A stretch of 64,000 nucleotides of DNA, taken from the NCBI RefSeq assembly GCF_000721175.1, contig NZ_JOEZ01000031.1:1-64000 (forward strand), read 5' to 3'. This DNA comes from Streptomyces anulatus. GTDB lineage: Bacteria; Actinomycetota; Actinomycetes; Streptomycetales; Streptomycetaceae. Below the pieces are notes generated by a model. That model did no database searches and had not been told where the DNA came from. It saw only the letters and a program-made list of their open reading frames with translations. Of the stretch, positions 34,405 through 44,384 are shown one piece after another; position 1 is the first letter of the stretch; each line of letters opens with the position of its first letter. The position numbers and the translations under genes are program-made.

Positions 34405-34444
34405 GTCCCGTGAAGGGCTCTGTCGTCCCGTAAGGGGCTCTGTC
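34405..34444. promoter_or_regulatory. 20-bp tandem duplication upstream of hutH
   Basis: GTCCCGTGAAGGGCTCTGTC (34405-34424) is followed immediately by GTCCCGTAAGGGGCTCTGTC (34425-34444), 18 of 20 matching. It ends 47 bp before the hutH start, where an operator would lie. The 20-bp period places copies on nearly the same helical face. Confidence 0.5.
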
Positions 34445-34491
34445 CCGAACCACTAGTGACATGGAGGCTTTCAATCCGTACGCTGCTGAAT

Positions 34492-36042
34492 ATGGATATG
34501 CACACTGTTGTGGTGGGGACGTCCGGAACCACCGCCGAGGACGTCGTCGCCGTGGCCCGCCACGGCGCCCGGGTCGAGCTCTCCGCCGCCGCCGTGGAAG
34601 CCCTGACCGCTGCCCGTCTCATCGTGGACGCGCTCGCCGCCAAGCCCGAGCCGGTCTACGGCGTCTCCACCGGCTTCGGCGCCCTCGCCAGCCGCCACAT
34701 CAGCCCGGAACTGCGGGCACAGCTCCAGCGCAACATCGTCCGCTCGCACGCGGCGGGCATGGGCCCCCGCGTCGAGCGCGAGGTCGTCCGCGCGCTGATG
34801 TTCCTCCGGCTCAAGACGGTCGCCTCCGGCCACACCGGCGTACGCCCCGAGGTCGCCCAGACCATGGCGGACGTGCTGAACGCGGGCATCACGCCCGTCG
34901 TCCACGAGTACGGATCGCTCGGCTGCTCCGGCGACCTCGCCCCGCTCTCGCACTGCGCGCTCACCCTGATGGGCGAGGGCGACGCGGAGGGCCCCGCCGG
35001 CACGGTCCGCCCGGCGGGCGAGCTGCTCGCCGCGCACGGCATCGCCCCGGTCGAGCTCCGCGAGAAGGAGGGCCTGGCCCTCCTCAACGGCACCGACGGC
35101 ATGCTCGGCATGCTGGTCATGGCCCTCGCCGACCTGAAGAACCTCTACACCTCGGCCGACATCACCGCCGCCCTCTCCCTGGAGGCGCTGCTCGGCACGG
35201 ACAAGGTCCTCGCCCCCGAGCTGCACGCCATCCGCCCGCACCCCGGCCAGGGCGTCAGCGCGGACAACATGCTGCGGGTGCTCGCCGGTTCGGGCCTGAC
35301 GGGCCATCACCAGGACGACGCGCCCCGGGTCCAGGACGCCTACTCCGTACGCTGTGCGCCCCAGGTCAACGGCGCGGGCCGCGACACCCTCGACCACGCC
35401 GCCGTCGTCGCCGGGCGCGAACTGGCCTCCTCGGTCGACAACCCGGTGGTCCTTCCCGACGGCCGGGTGGAGTCCAACGGCAACTTCCACGGTGCGCCCG
35501 TCGCGTACGTCCTGGACTTCCTCGCGATCGTCGCCGCCGACCTCGGCTCGATCTGCGAACGCCGCACCGACCGGCTGCTCGACAAGAACCGCTCGCACGG
35601 CCTGCCGCCGTTCCTCGCGGACGACGCCGGGGTCGACTCGGGCCTGATGATCGCCCAGTACACCCAGGCCGCCCTGGTCAGCGAGATGAAGCGGCTCGCG
35701 GTCCCCGCCTCCGCCGACTCCATCCCGTCCTCCGCGATGCAGGAGGACCACGTCTCCATGGGCTGGTCCGCCGCGCGGAAGCTCCGTACCGCCGTGGACA
35801 ACCTGGCCCGGATCGTCGCCGTCGAGCTGTACGCGGCGACCCGCGCCGTCGAGATCCGCGCCGCCCAGGGCCTCACCCCCGCCCCCGCGTCGCAGGCCGC
35901 CGTGGACGCGCTGCGGGCCGCCGGAGCGCAGGGCCCGGGCCCGGACCGCTTCCTCGCGCCGGACCTGGCCGCCGCCGACACGTTCGTACGGGAAGGGCGC
36001 CTGGTCGCGGCCGTGGAACCGGTCACGGGACCGCTGGCCTGA
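34492..36042 (+). CDS. hutH: Histidine ammonia-lyase
   Basis: 516 aa. It converts histidine to urocanate and ammonia, the first step of histidine degradation. MIO-forming segment reads GSLGCSGDLAPLSH, so the autocatalytic triad is Cys145-Ser146-Gly147 instead of Ala-Ser-Gly. Catalytic Tyr lies in VYGVSTGFGALA; other motifs are QDAYSVRCAPQV, SVDNPVVLPDGRVESNGNFHG and SSAMQEDHVSMGW. ATG 34492 (MDMHTVVVG) matches the family start; the ORF to 34456 adds an unlikely leader. Monocistronic; a tandem duplication lies in its promoter region. Confidence 0.93.
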   Translation: MDMHTVVVGTSGTTAEDVVAVARHGARVELSAAAVEALTAARLIVDALAAKPEPVYGVSTGFGALASRHISPELRAQLQRNIVRSHAAGMGPRVEREVVRALMFLRLKTVASGHTGVRPEVAQTMADVLNAGITPVVHEYGSLGCSGDLAPLSHCALTLMGEGDAEGPAGTVRPAGELLAAHGIAPVELREKEGLALLNGTDGMLGMLVMALADLKNLYTSADITAALSLEALLGTDKVLAPELHAIRPHPGQGVSADNMLRVLAGSGLTGHHQDDAPRVQDAYSVRCAPQVNGAGRDTLDHAAVVAGRELASSVDNPVVLPDGRVESNGNFHGAPVAYVLDFLAIVAADLGSICERRTDRLLDKNRSHGLPPFLADDAGVDSGLMIAQYTQAALVSEMKRLAVPASADSIPSSAMQEDHVSMGWSAARKLRTAVDNLARIVAVELYAATRAVEIRAAQGLTPAPASQAAVDALRAAGAQGPGPDRFLAPDLAAADTFVREGRLVAAVEPVTGPLA

Positions 36043-36064
36043 GCCGGTCCTGTACGTACGGAAG

Positions 36065-36165
36065 AGGGCTGCCGCACCGGGGGCGCGGTAGCCCTCGCGT
36101 GCGTACGTGGGCGGTAGCCCTCCCGTGCGTGCGGGAGCGGCAGCCTGCTCGTGCGTGCGGGATCA
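36065..36165. repeat. Degenerate tandem repeat after hutH
   Basis: Three to four copies of a roughly 35-bp unit close to GCGGTAGCCCTCCCGTGCGT followed by GCGGGA fill the space between hutH and the convergent LAXTG gene. Non-coding. Confidence 0.6.
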
Positions 36166-36489
36166 GAGCGCCGGACGCGTACCGGTCCCGGAGCGGTGGA
36201 CGGAGTAGGTGACGAAGGCGGTGCCGAGGCCAAACAGGGCGGTTCCGCCGACGAGATACGGAGTGGTGTCCGGGCCTGAACCGGTGTCGGCGAGGCGCGC
36301 GCCGGAGGCGTCGTCAGGGGTGCCGGCGGCCTGCCCGGCGGTCGGCCGTTCGGCAGGGGCGGCCGGTGTGGACTGCGGGCGTCTCTCCCCGGTCTCCCCG
36401 GTCGCGTTGGCCGACGGGACGAACCAGAGAGCGGCCAGCAGCGTGCCTGCGGCGGTGGCGGTCAGCAGTGTGCGACGAGCGACGGACAC
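36163..36489 (-). CDS. LAXTG-type sortase-anchored small surface protein
   Basis: 108 aa. Signal peptide (residues 1-30, cleavage near ANA-TG), a Pro/Ala/Glu-rich linker, then LADTG followed by a hydrophobic helix (YLVGGTALFGLGTAFVTYSV) and a basic tail (HRSGTGTRPAL). This is the layout of a cell-wall sorting signal of the LAXTG type recognised by class E sortases, used for long chaplins in Streptomyces. There is no other domain, so it may be a wall spacer. ATG 36489. No sortase gene in the window. Confidence 0.78.
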   Translation of the reverse strand: MSVARRTLLTATAAGTLLAALWFVPSANATGETGERRPQSTPAAPAERPTAGQAAGTPDDASGARLADTGSGPDTTPYLVGGTALFGLGTAFVTYSVHRSGTGTRPAL

Positions 36490-36597
36490 AGATTCGATCC
36501 CCTTGCGACAACCATGAGTTAGCCCCGTGGGCCGATGCTAAGCAAAGCAGCGGGTCGGTGGAAAGTCGTGGCCCCGCCGGACCTTACGCTCCGGCCT

Positions 36598-37047
36598 ATG
36601 AGCACAGAAGAGACATCCAGGTTTGTTCGACTTCGCGTGGAGATGGTGCTGGAGGTCACCGACCTCGACGCCCTGACCGGCACCGCCCTCGAATCCATCG
36701 CCGCCGAGTACGGGGAGCCCGTCGCGGCGGTCGCCGGAACCGACACGGCCGAGGAGCGGATGCATGCCGAGGCCACGGTCCGGGCAGACGGTGCGGAGGC
36801 CCTCGCCTCGCTGGTCGACCCCTTCGACCTGGTCAGCGAGGTGCCCGGAGTCGAACTCGCCCAGGCCTCGTGGAGCAGCGAGAGCATCGAGTACGACCCC
36901 GACGCGGACGGCTGGGACGACGCGGACGACGGCGACGAGGGCCTGTTCCTGCCACGGGACGACGCCGACGAGGAGGGGTATGGCGACGCGGTCGCGCACA
37001 ATGGGAAGAACGACGGCGAGGACGGTGACCCCGCGCAGCGGGTGTGA
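36598..37047 (+). CDS. Conserved acidic hypothetical protein
   Basis: 149 aa. The first 100 residues look like a folded domain (RFVRLRVEMVLEVTDLDALTGTALESIAAEYGEP in parts; EERMHAEATVRADGAEALASLVDPFDLVSEVPGVELAQASWSS in parts). The tail is highly acidic (DPDADGWDDADDGDE). No signal peptide or membrane segment, so cytosolic. ATG 36598. Family and function not recognised; divergent from the LAXTG gene. Confidence 0.72.
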   Translation: MSTEETSRFVRLRVEMVLEVTDLDALTGTALESIAAEYGEPVAAVAGTDTAEERMHAEATVRADGAEALASLVDPFDLVSEVPGVELAQASWSSESIEYDPDADGWDDADDGDEGLFLPRDDADEEGYGDAVAHNGKNDGEDGDPAQRV

Positions 37048-37283
37048 CGTGTGAGGACACCGGCCCCGGCCCCGCTCGACTGCGGACCGGGGCCGCGCTG
37101 TGCGGCGGCGAAAACCGGGGCCCGGCCGCGGGAACCACCGCTGCCGAGGACGCGTCGATGAGTGGTGTTCCCCACATCTGTCATGGATGTGGAACGGAGC
37201 ACCCTTCCCGGGTGTTCTTGGAACATGGACGGGGAATAGCCGCCTGGCGGCCCCCGTCCGGGGATTTTGGGGAGTCGGCAACG

Positions 37284-38552
37284 ATGGAGAAGCGTGTGAT
37301 GACGGACAGCAAGCGGCGCAGGGGTCTCATGGCCATGTCCGCACTGCTCGGCGGCGTGCTGGTGCTTTCGGCCTGTAGCGACGACGGCGACAAGGGCGGA
37401 AAGACGAGCGCCGGGAGTTCGGAGTCGTCGCAGCAGGAGGTCGACAAGGCGGCAGCCGAGGACGCCTCCGAGGCGCAGATAGCGATCAAGCCGAAGAACG
37501 GCGCGACCAACGCCAGCATCAACAACGCGGCCCAGGTCACCGTCGCCAAGGGCAAGCTGACCGAGGTCGTCATGACCACGGCGGACGGCACCCCGGTCGA
37601 GGGCACCCTGGCGGCCGACGGGTCCAGCTGGAAGCCCGCGGGTCAGCTGGAGCGGTCCACCACGTACAAGATCGACGCCACGGCGGAGGACTCGAAGGGC
37701 CGTAAGGCCCACGAGAACAGCTCCTTCACCACCGTCTCGCCCGACAACAGCTTCATCGGGAATTTCACCCCGGAGGACGGCTCCACGGTCGGCGTCGGGA
37801 TGCCCGTCTCGATCAACTTCAACAAGGCGATCACGGACAAGAAGGCCGTCCAGAACGGCATCACCGTGACCTCCAGCAGCGGCCAGGAGGTCGTCGGCCA
37901 CTGGTTCAACTCCCAGCGCCTGGACCTGCGCCCGCAGGACTACTGGCAGGGCGGCTCCACCGTCACCCTGAAGCTGGCGCTCGACGGCGTCGAGGGCGCG
38001 GACGGCGTCTTCGGCGTCCAGCAGAAGACCGTGACCTTCAAGGTCGGCCGTAACCAGGTCTCCACCGTCGACGCGAAGACCAAGCAGATGACGGTCACCC
38101 GCGACGGCAAGACGATCAAGACGATCCCGATCTCCGCGGGCTCCCCCGACAACCCCACGTACAACGGTCAGATGGTGATCTCCGAGAAGCACAAGGAGAC
38201 CCGGATGAACGGCGCCACCGTCGGCTTCACCGATGACGACGGCAAGGGCGAGTACGACATCAAGGACGTGCCGCACGCCATGCGCCTGTCCACGTCGGGC
38301 ACCTTCATCCACGGCAACTACTGGGGCAAGGGCATCTTCGGCAACGCCAACACCAGCCACGGCTGCGTGGGCCTCGCCGACGTGAAGGGCGCGAACGACC
38401 CCAACGCGCCGGGCGCCTGGTTCTACGAAAACTCGCTCGTCGGCGACGTCGTCATCGTCAAGAACTCCCCGGACAAGACGATCACCCCGGACAACGGCCT
38501 CAACGGCTGGAACATGAGCTGGTCCGAGTGGACGGCCGGCTCCCAGGCCTGA
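37284..38552 (+). CDS. Lipoprotein L,D-transpeptidase with Ig-like domains
   Basis: 422 aa. Lipobox LSAC (Cys 31) after a hydrophobic leader anchors it outside the membrane. Two Ig-like domains (about 65-150 and 155-250) precede the YkuD domain, whose active site is FIHGNYWGKGIFGNANTSHGCVG with catalytic Cys in SHGC. The C-terminal NGWNMSWSEW segment is typical of actinobacterial LdtMt2-type enzymes that form 3-3 peptidoglycan cross-links. ATG 37284 (MEKRVMTDS); a second Met six codons later is possible. Followed by a very strong terminator. Confidence 0.92.
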   Translation: MEKRVMTDSKRRRGLMAMSALLGGVLVLSACSDDGDKGGKTSAGSSESSQQEVDKAAAEDASEAQIAIKPKNGATNASINNAAQVTVAKGKLTEVVMTTADGTPVEGTLAADGSSWKPAGQLERSTTYKIDATAEDSKGRKAHENSSFTTVSPDNSFIGNFTPEDGSTVGVGMPVSINFNKAITDKKAVQNGITVTSSSGQEVVGHWFNSQRLDLRPQDYWQGGSTVTLKLALDGVEGADGVFGVQQKTVTFKVGRNQVSTVDAKTKQMTVTRDGKTIKTIPISAGSPDNPTYNGQMVISEKHKETRMNGATVGFTDDDGKGEYDIKDVPHAMRLSTSGTFIHGNYWGKGIFGNANTSHGCVGLADVKGANDPNAPGAWFYENSLVGDVVIVKNSPDKTITPDNGLNGWNMSWSEWTAGSQA

Positions 38553-38600
38553 TCCACCCGTCCGATTCCCCCTCGCACCACGCACCACCCCGTCCCCGCC

Positions 38601-38642
38601 CGAAGGCGGCGGCCCCGGAACACTCCGGGGCCGCCGCCTTCG
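38601..38642 (+). terminator. Strong terminator after the lipoprotein L,D-transpeptidase
   Basis: Perfect 19-bp stem starting CGAAGGCGGCGGCCCCGGA with a 4-nt ACAC loop, 48 bp past the stop. Confidence 0.92.
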
Positions 38643-38658
38643 GCGTGTCCGGTGCCCC

Positions 38659-38835
38659 CTATAACGCTGTGTCCAGCCCCATCAGGACGCGCCGGAGAAA
38701 CGCCACGTCGGGCCCCGGAGGGCTGGCCGGCCTGTCCCCGGGACGCTCGTGCGCCAGGCGCCGCGGCAACGACGGACGGACCGCGAGCTGGGCCCACACC
38801 GCTTTGCCGCCCGTGGTGGCTGACCAGGGTGACCA
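38659..38835 (-). pseudogene. Remnant of an ATP-binding (HATPase_c) regulatory protein
   Basis: The minus strand encodes the C-terminal signature GGKAVWAQLAV followed by a variable tail ending VLMGLDTAL, as in the many Streptomyces anti-sigma-type ATP-binding proteins. Upstream on the same strand the expected GRGL-x-LV segment and the N-terminal three quarters are missing, and the preceding codons shift frame (VTLVSHHG is in another frame). It appears to be a decayed 3' fragment. Confidence 0.45.
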
Positions 38836-38908
38836 GCCCACCCACCTTGGAGTTGGCGCTTGGCGAAGCGGTGCTCCGCCAACCGGTCGGCGGAGGCGAA
38901 GTAATGGC

Positions 38909-38992
38909 TCGCCAGTTGCACTCGTCTTCACCTCCGGCGAGTGGGCCGCTTTCGAGGACGGCGTCGTGGGCGGCGAGTTCAAGCGGTCGTAG
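38909..38992 (+). pseudogene. C-terminal remnant of a DUF397 protein
   Basis: The last 27 codons before a TAG encode SPVALVFTSGEWAAFEDGVVG-GEFKRS, matching the C-terminal half of DUF397 proteins (FTPAEWAAFVAGVKDGEF pattern, recalled). The N-terminal half (W-x-KSS-x-S) is absent in frame. DUF397, XRE and HATPase genes normally sit together, so this and the remnant at 38659 look like remains of one lost locus. Confidence 0.5.
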
Positions 38993-39019
38993 TACGAGCC
39001 CCGCACGCAGCCGCAAGAG

Positions 39020-39046
39020 CGCCCGGCCAGTCGTCCCGGCCGGGCG
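39020..39046 (+). terminator. Terminator after the DUF397 remnant
   Basis: Stem CGCCCGGCC / GGCCGGGCG with a 9-nt loop, followed by TTTC. It survives downstream of the decayed gene. Confidence 0.7.
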
Positions 39047-39162
39047 TTTCGCTGTGCGGGCCACGGTCATGACCTCCCAGGTAATCGACGCCCTCCACCC
39101 CACCCGGCAGCATCGGAGGCGTCACGGGGAGCCACCCCGACACCACCACGGAGGACCGGGCC

Positions 39163-39570
39163 ATGACCGCGTACGCCATCGCTCACCTGTGCCCCGCCGA
39201 CGGCCCCGTCCAGGACGAAGTGCTGAGCTACATCGAGCGGATCCAGGCCACCATGAAGCCCTACGGAGGCCGCTTCCTGGTGCACGGGGCCGAGGCGGAG
39301 GTGGTGGAGGGGGCCTGGCCGGGCGCGTTGGTCATCATCGGCTTTCCCGGGATCGAGGAAGCTCGCGCCTGGTACGCGTCCCCCGCGTACCAGGAGGTCC
39401 TGCCGCTGCGCACCCGGCACATGGCCGGTGACGTGATCATCGTCCCCGGCGTCGGTCCCGAGTACGACGCGTCAGCCACGGCGGCGGCGATGCGGGCGGC
39501 CCGGGACCGTACGGCACAGGAGGCCGAAGAGCAGGCTCAGCCCGTAAGCCCCTCCACCGCCGCCCGGTAG
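39163..39570 (+). CDS. DUF1330-family protein
   Basis: 135 aa with a ferredoxin-like dimeric alpha/beta-barrel pattern: AYAIAHLCPADGPVQDEVLSYIERIQATMKPYGGRFLVHG in parts, then VVEGAWPGALVIIGFPGIEEARAWYASPAYQEVLPLR. These are DUF1330 signatures. Residues after 105 are an Ala/Glu/Gln-rich tail. ATG 39163. It overlaps the convergent RDD gene by 34 bp. Function unknown; cytosolic. Confidence 0.85.
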   Translation: MTAYAIAHLCPADGPVQDEVLSYIERIQATMKPYGGRFLVHGAEAEVVEGAWPGALVIIGFPGIEEARAWYASPAYQEVLPLRTRHMAGDVIIVPGVGPEYDASATAAAMRAARDRTAQEAEEQAQPVSPSTAAR

Positions 39571-40229
39571 TGCCGCAGGTCACTGCGCCGGACCTGGCGC
39601 ACCCCCGCGAGGTCCTCGTGCGGCTCGGTGGGGCAGCCCGCGGGACGCTCCGGGCCACTGGGCTCCGCTGCCGGGCCCCGGAGCCGGTGCCAGGGCTGGA
39701 GCGGCAGCCAGAGGAGCCCGTACAGCCAGCGCAGCACCAGCCTGCGAAATCCCGGCCGGCCCGCGTCGGGCAGCCGGATCACCCGGACGCCCATGATCAG
39801 CTTTCCGGCGCTCGCCCGGACGGCCATCGTCAGCAGTACCTGGTTGGCGAACGACAGCACGACCAGCTGGACGACCAGCAGAGCGACCGCGTGCCCCGTC
39901 CCGCCGGCGTTCAGGCAGGATCGCACCAGCAGCCCGACGGTCAGCAGGCACAGATAGGCGTCGAGCCCGACTGCCAGATAGCGCCGCATGTCACCCGTGC
40001 CCTTGGGGATGCGCGGCTGTGCCCGGGGGCCCGGGGCGGAATACGCCGAGGGGCGGGCGTACGCCGGATACGCCGCCCGTGGGAGCGCGTGCCCGTGCGG
40101 CGGCGGGGGCGGTGCCGAGGGCGCGTCGGGACGGGACCGAGCGGTGCCGCTCCAGGCCCGGCGCACTCCGTACAGCGCCCGTAATTCGTCAGGAGGCTGC
40201 CCTCTCCGACGCCCCCGTGGCTTCGTCAT
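39537..40229 (-). CDS. RDD-family membrane protein
   Basis: 230 aa. A Pro/Ala-rich cytoplasmic N-terminus (residues 1-75) precedes an RDD domain with membrane helices (YLAVGLDAYLCLLTVGLLV; AVALLVVQLVVLSFANQVLLTM). It also has the conserved GKLIMGVRVIRLPDAGRPGFRRLVLRW region. The signature Arg-Asp-Asp positions are partly kept (MRRYLAVGLDAY). ATG 40229 (MTKPRGRRRG) is preferred to the 5' extension to 40454, which lacks coding bias. Function of RDD proteins is poorly known. Confidence 0.8.
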   Translation of the reverse strand: MTKPRGRRRGQPPDELRALYGVRRAWSGTARSRPDAPSAPPPPPHGHALPRAAYPAYARPSAYSAPGPRAQPRIPKGTGDMRRYLAVGLDAYLCLLTVGLLVRSCLNAGGTGHAVALLVVQLVVLSFANQVLLTMAVRASAGKLIMGVRVIRLPDAGRPGFRRLVLRWLYGLLWLPLQPWHRLRGPAAEPSGPERPAGCPTEPHEDLAGVRQVRRSDLRHYRAAVEGLTG

Positions 40230-40476
40230 GGGGGCATCATGACTGATCGTCAGGCGGGGTGTCCCTGTTCCTGACGGGTAACTACCGCGCCCCGGCGTTG
40301 TTTCCACGGGACCCTTACGGTTGCCTTCCCCACGGCTCCACGGCCGCTTCGTTCCCGCCTGGTCGCCGGGGACGGGGTGTAGTCCGCTGCACCTCGAAAC
40401 GGGGGCCCTCTCCCTCCTCGCGGCGCGCCCCGGCCGACAGAATCGAGGCATCACCGATCACGGAGGCATCGCCGTC

Positions 40477-42385
<1,909 letters not shown>

Positions 42386-42538
42386 CCGTACGCGGCGAGG
42401 CGCCGGCGCCGGTGTGGTCGCCGGCGGAACCGCTACCCCGCGCGGGCGAGGCTGCCAGGTGTGGTCTCCCCCGGGCGGGGGAGCGGGTTGGCTCGCGCGG
42501 GTGATTCCTCGTCGCGCCCGCCCCGCGAAGGTGGAGTC

Positions 42539-43108
42539 ATGACGCTGAAGATCCTTCACCGGCCCCCGTCCGTGGGTGACACCGAGCGGCCCGTTCCGCG
42601 CTGGGCGATGCGCCTGGCCTACGCGCTTCCGCTGCTTCTGCTGCCTGCGTGCCTGTGGCGGCTGCCCTTCGCGCTGCACTTCGAGATGGGGCAGGTCCAG
42701 GACGGCGGTTTACCCGCCTACTGGCTGAGCATCCCGTACGTTCTCGGGCTCAGCGTGTTGACGGAGGTGGTCGCGATCCTGACCATCGGGCTGGTCCGGG
42801 GCTGGGGCGAGGTGGCGCCCGCCTGGATACCTGTCATCGGCGGCAGACGCGTCCGGCCGATGGCGGCCGTCGTCCCCGCCGTGCTCGGCGGCCTGATCCT
42901 CACCTTCCTGTTCACCGCCGTCCCGCTGGGCGACGATCGCGACCTCACCCTGTACGGCGTCATCGACACTGTCGAGTACACCAACGGCGCCTGGGACGCG
43001 TTGGCGATGGTGGTTGGCACCCCTCTCGCCGCTTGGGGGCCCATCACCATCGCTCTCGCGATCGCCTACTACCGGCGTCGAGCCTCCGCCGTGGCCGTCA
43101 CCGGGTGA
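42539..43108 (+). CDS. Multi-pass membrane protein with a TTA codon
   Basis: 189 aa with four to five hydrophobic segments (AYALPLLLLPACLWRLPFAL; WLSIPYVLGLSVLTEVVAILT; MAAVVPAVLGGLILTFLFTAV; WGPITIALAIAYY). ATG 42539 follows GGTGGAG. Codon 58 (42710-42712) is TTA, so translation may depend on bldA. No family recognised. It is followed closely by a convergent DUF2568 gene. Confidence 0.75.
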   Translation: MTLKILHRPPSVGDTERPVPRWAMRLAYALPLLLLPACLWRLPFALHFEMGQVQDGGLPAYWLSIPYVLGLSVLTEVVAILTIGLVRGWGEVAPAWIPVIGGRRVRPMAAVVPAVLGGLILTFLFTAVPLGDDRDLTLYGVIDTVEYTNGAWDALAMVVGTPLAAWGPITIALAIAYYRRRASAVAVTG

Positions 43109-43116
43109 GGACTCGT

Positions 43117-43524
43117 TCAGGTGGGCGGGCGACGGCGGTAGTACTCCGCGCAGCCGGTGTTCAGGGCCAGAACGACGGCGAACACCCCGGCCACGACCGG
43201 GTGCCCCGTTCCGTACACCGCCGCAGCACTGCCGCCGAGGACCAGGGCCTTCACCGCCAGCACCCCCGCGAGCGGCGGCCTGAACCGGGCGCGGGGCGCG
43301 GCGAACAGCCCCCACAGGGTCACGGCCGCCGCGGGTACCCCGAGGCCGAGCAGGACCGGTACGAGGACTCCGTCCACGGCGGTGAAGCCCCACCAGACGA
43401 GGCAGCCGATCGCCACGAGCTCCAACAGGAAGGCGAGGACTTCGTTGACGGCGAACCAGGGACGCTGCCGGAGCGCCTGTGGATCATGGTGCCCCGTGTG
43501 CCCTGCTGCCTGCTCTCGTGTCAT
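43117..43524 (-). CDS. DUF2568 (YrdB-like) membrane protein
   Basis: 135 aa with four hydrophobic segments (VLAFLLELVAIGCLVWWGF; VLVPVLLGLGVPAAAVTLWGLFAA; LAVKALVLGGSAAAVYGTG; VAGVFAVVLALNTGCAEY). The WGLFAAPRARF motif and short loops are typical of DUF2568. ATG 43524; the longer ORF to 43701 runs into a repeat array. Function unknown. Confidence 0.8.
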   Translation of the reverse strand: MTREQAAGHTGHHDPQALRQRPWFAVNEVLAFLLELVAIGCLVWWGFTAVDGVLVPVLLGLGVPAAAVTLWGLFAAPRARFRPPLAGVLAVKALVLGGSAAAVYGTGHPVVAGVFAVVLALNTGCAEYYRRRPPT

Positions 43525-43559
43525 CCCTGACCCCCTACGGAGAAGTCGCTGTCGGGCGT

Positions 43560-43692
43560 GACGATAGCGGCCGTGCCCTGGACCGGGCCGTTTCCCTGGA
43601 ACCGGCCGTCTCTCCGGACCTGGCCGTCTCCCGGAATCGGCCGATCCCGGACCTGGCCGACTCCCGAAACCGGCCGTCTCCCGGGGCCGGCG
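43560..43692. repeat. Degenerate short tandem repeats upstream of the ClgR-like gene
   Basis: Seven or more degenerate copies of a 15- to 21-bp unit close to CCGGCCGTCTCCCGGA. They lie between divergent genes, ending about 90 bp before the regulator start. Confidence 0.65.
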
Positions 43693-43783
43693 GGCTGTCA
43701 CGCGACTTCGCCATCAGCAGATCTGCCCGGAGCGCAACGCCGGACCGGTGCGGGGGAGGCGCAGCGCTCCTAGGCTGGGGACG

Positions 43784-44233
43784 GTGAGTATCCGAGTGAC
43801 GAACCAGGCCGACGTGATCCCTCTGCGCCCGCTCCCGGCGGTGGCCCCGGCTCTGCCCCGGGAGCCGCTCTGGCGTGACCTCGTCGGGGAGGTGCTGCGC
43901 CGCGAACGCCAGGCCCAGGGGCGGACCTTGAAGGACGTCGCCGAGGCGGCCCGGATCTCCATGCCGTATCTCTCCGAGGTGGAGCGGGGCCTCAAGGAGG
44001 CCTCCTCCGAGGTGCTGGCCGCCGCGGCCCAGGCGCTCGGCCTGAACCTTGCCGACGTTCTGGCGCTGGCGGGGGAGCGGCTGGTCAGCCTCGCCGCGGC
44101 CCGCTCCCGGCCGCGCTCGCTCGGGTCGAGTGCGGTCGGTGGCCACCGGTCCGTGCGGTCTACAGGTCCGGCGGGTTCGGTCGGCGCGATGCGCCCGTCG
44201 GGCCCGATGGGTGGCGTGCTGCTGGCTGCCTGA
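43784..44233 (+). CDS. XRE-family regulator related to ClgR
   Basis: About 149 aa. A central helix-turn-helix (LVGEVLRRERQAQGRTLKDVAEAARISMPYLSEVERGLKEASSEVL in parts) closely follows the ClgR pattern. ClgR activates Clp protease genes in actinobacteria; this seems a paralogue. The C-terminal third is Ser/Gly/Pro-rich and lacks the usual Ala-Ala degradation tail, ending VLLAA (which could act as one). GTG 43784 chosen; GTG 43796 is an alternative. Target unknown. Confidence 0.78.
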   Translation: MSIRVTNQADVIPLRPLPAVAPALPREPLWRDLVGEVLRRERQAQGRTLKDVAEAARISMPYLSEVERGLKEASSEVLAAAAQALGLNLADVLALAGERLVSLAAARSRPRSLGSSAVGGHRSVRSTGPAGSVGAMRPSGPMGGVLLAA

Positions 44234-44375
44234 CCCGAGGGGGAGGGGAGTTGCGGGCGGACGCCCTGCCCGAGGGCCCGGGGGGTGTTGCGTACAGCTG
44301 TCTGACCCGAGGCCCGGGGGTGTTGCGTACGGCCGTCCGACCCGAGGGGTGTTGCGCGAAGCCGCCTGACCAGGG
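44230..44375. repeat. Degenerate tandem repeat between the ClgR-like and hydrolase genes
   Basis: Four diverged copies of a 35- to 47-bp unit containing CTGACCCGAGG and GGGTGTTGCGTACGG, located between convergent genes. No coding bias. Confidence 0.7.
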
Positions 44376-44384
44376 AGATGGCTG

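Larger units (their letters stand above)
34018..34491. other. Non-coding region between the diguanylate cyclase and hutH genes (474 bp)
   Basis: No supported gene; codon bias is absent on both strands. The left third (34018-34166) is a repeat array of GCGGTTCGCGCCG-type units. The right end carries a 20-bp tandem duplication before hutH. The middle (34170-34400) shows no recognisable structure. Confidence 0.6.
38553..39162. other. Gene-poor region with decayed regulatory genes (610 bp)
   Basis: Contains the terminator at 38601, the HATPase-like and DUF397-like remnants, and a hairpin at 39020-39046. No intact gene is supported. Confidence 0.5.

Noticed and set aside
34045..34413. Repeat-encoded Arg/Gly/Thr protein downstream of the diguanylate cyclase
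   Set aside because: The frame is a by-product of the DNA repeat. It lacks a ribosome site and loses codon bias after the repeat.
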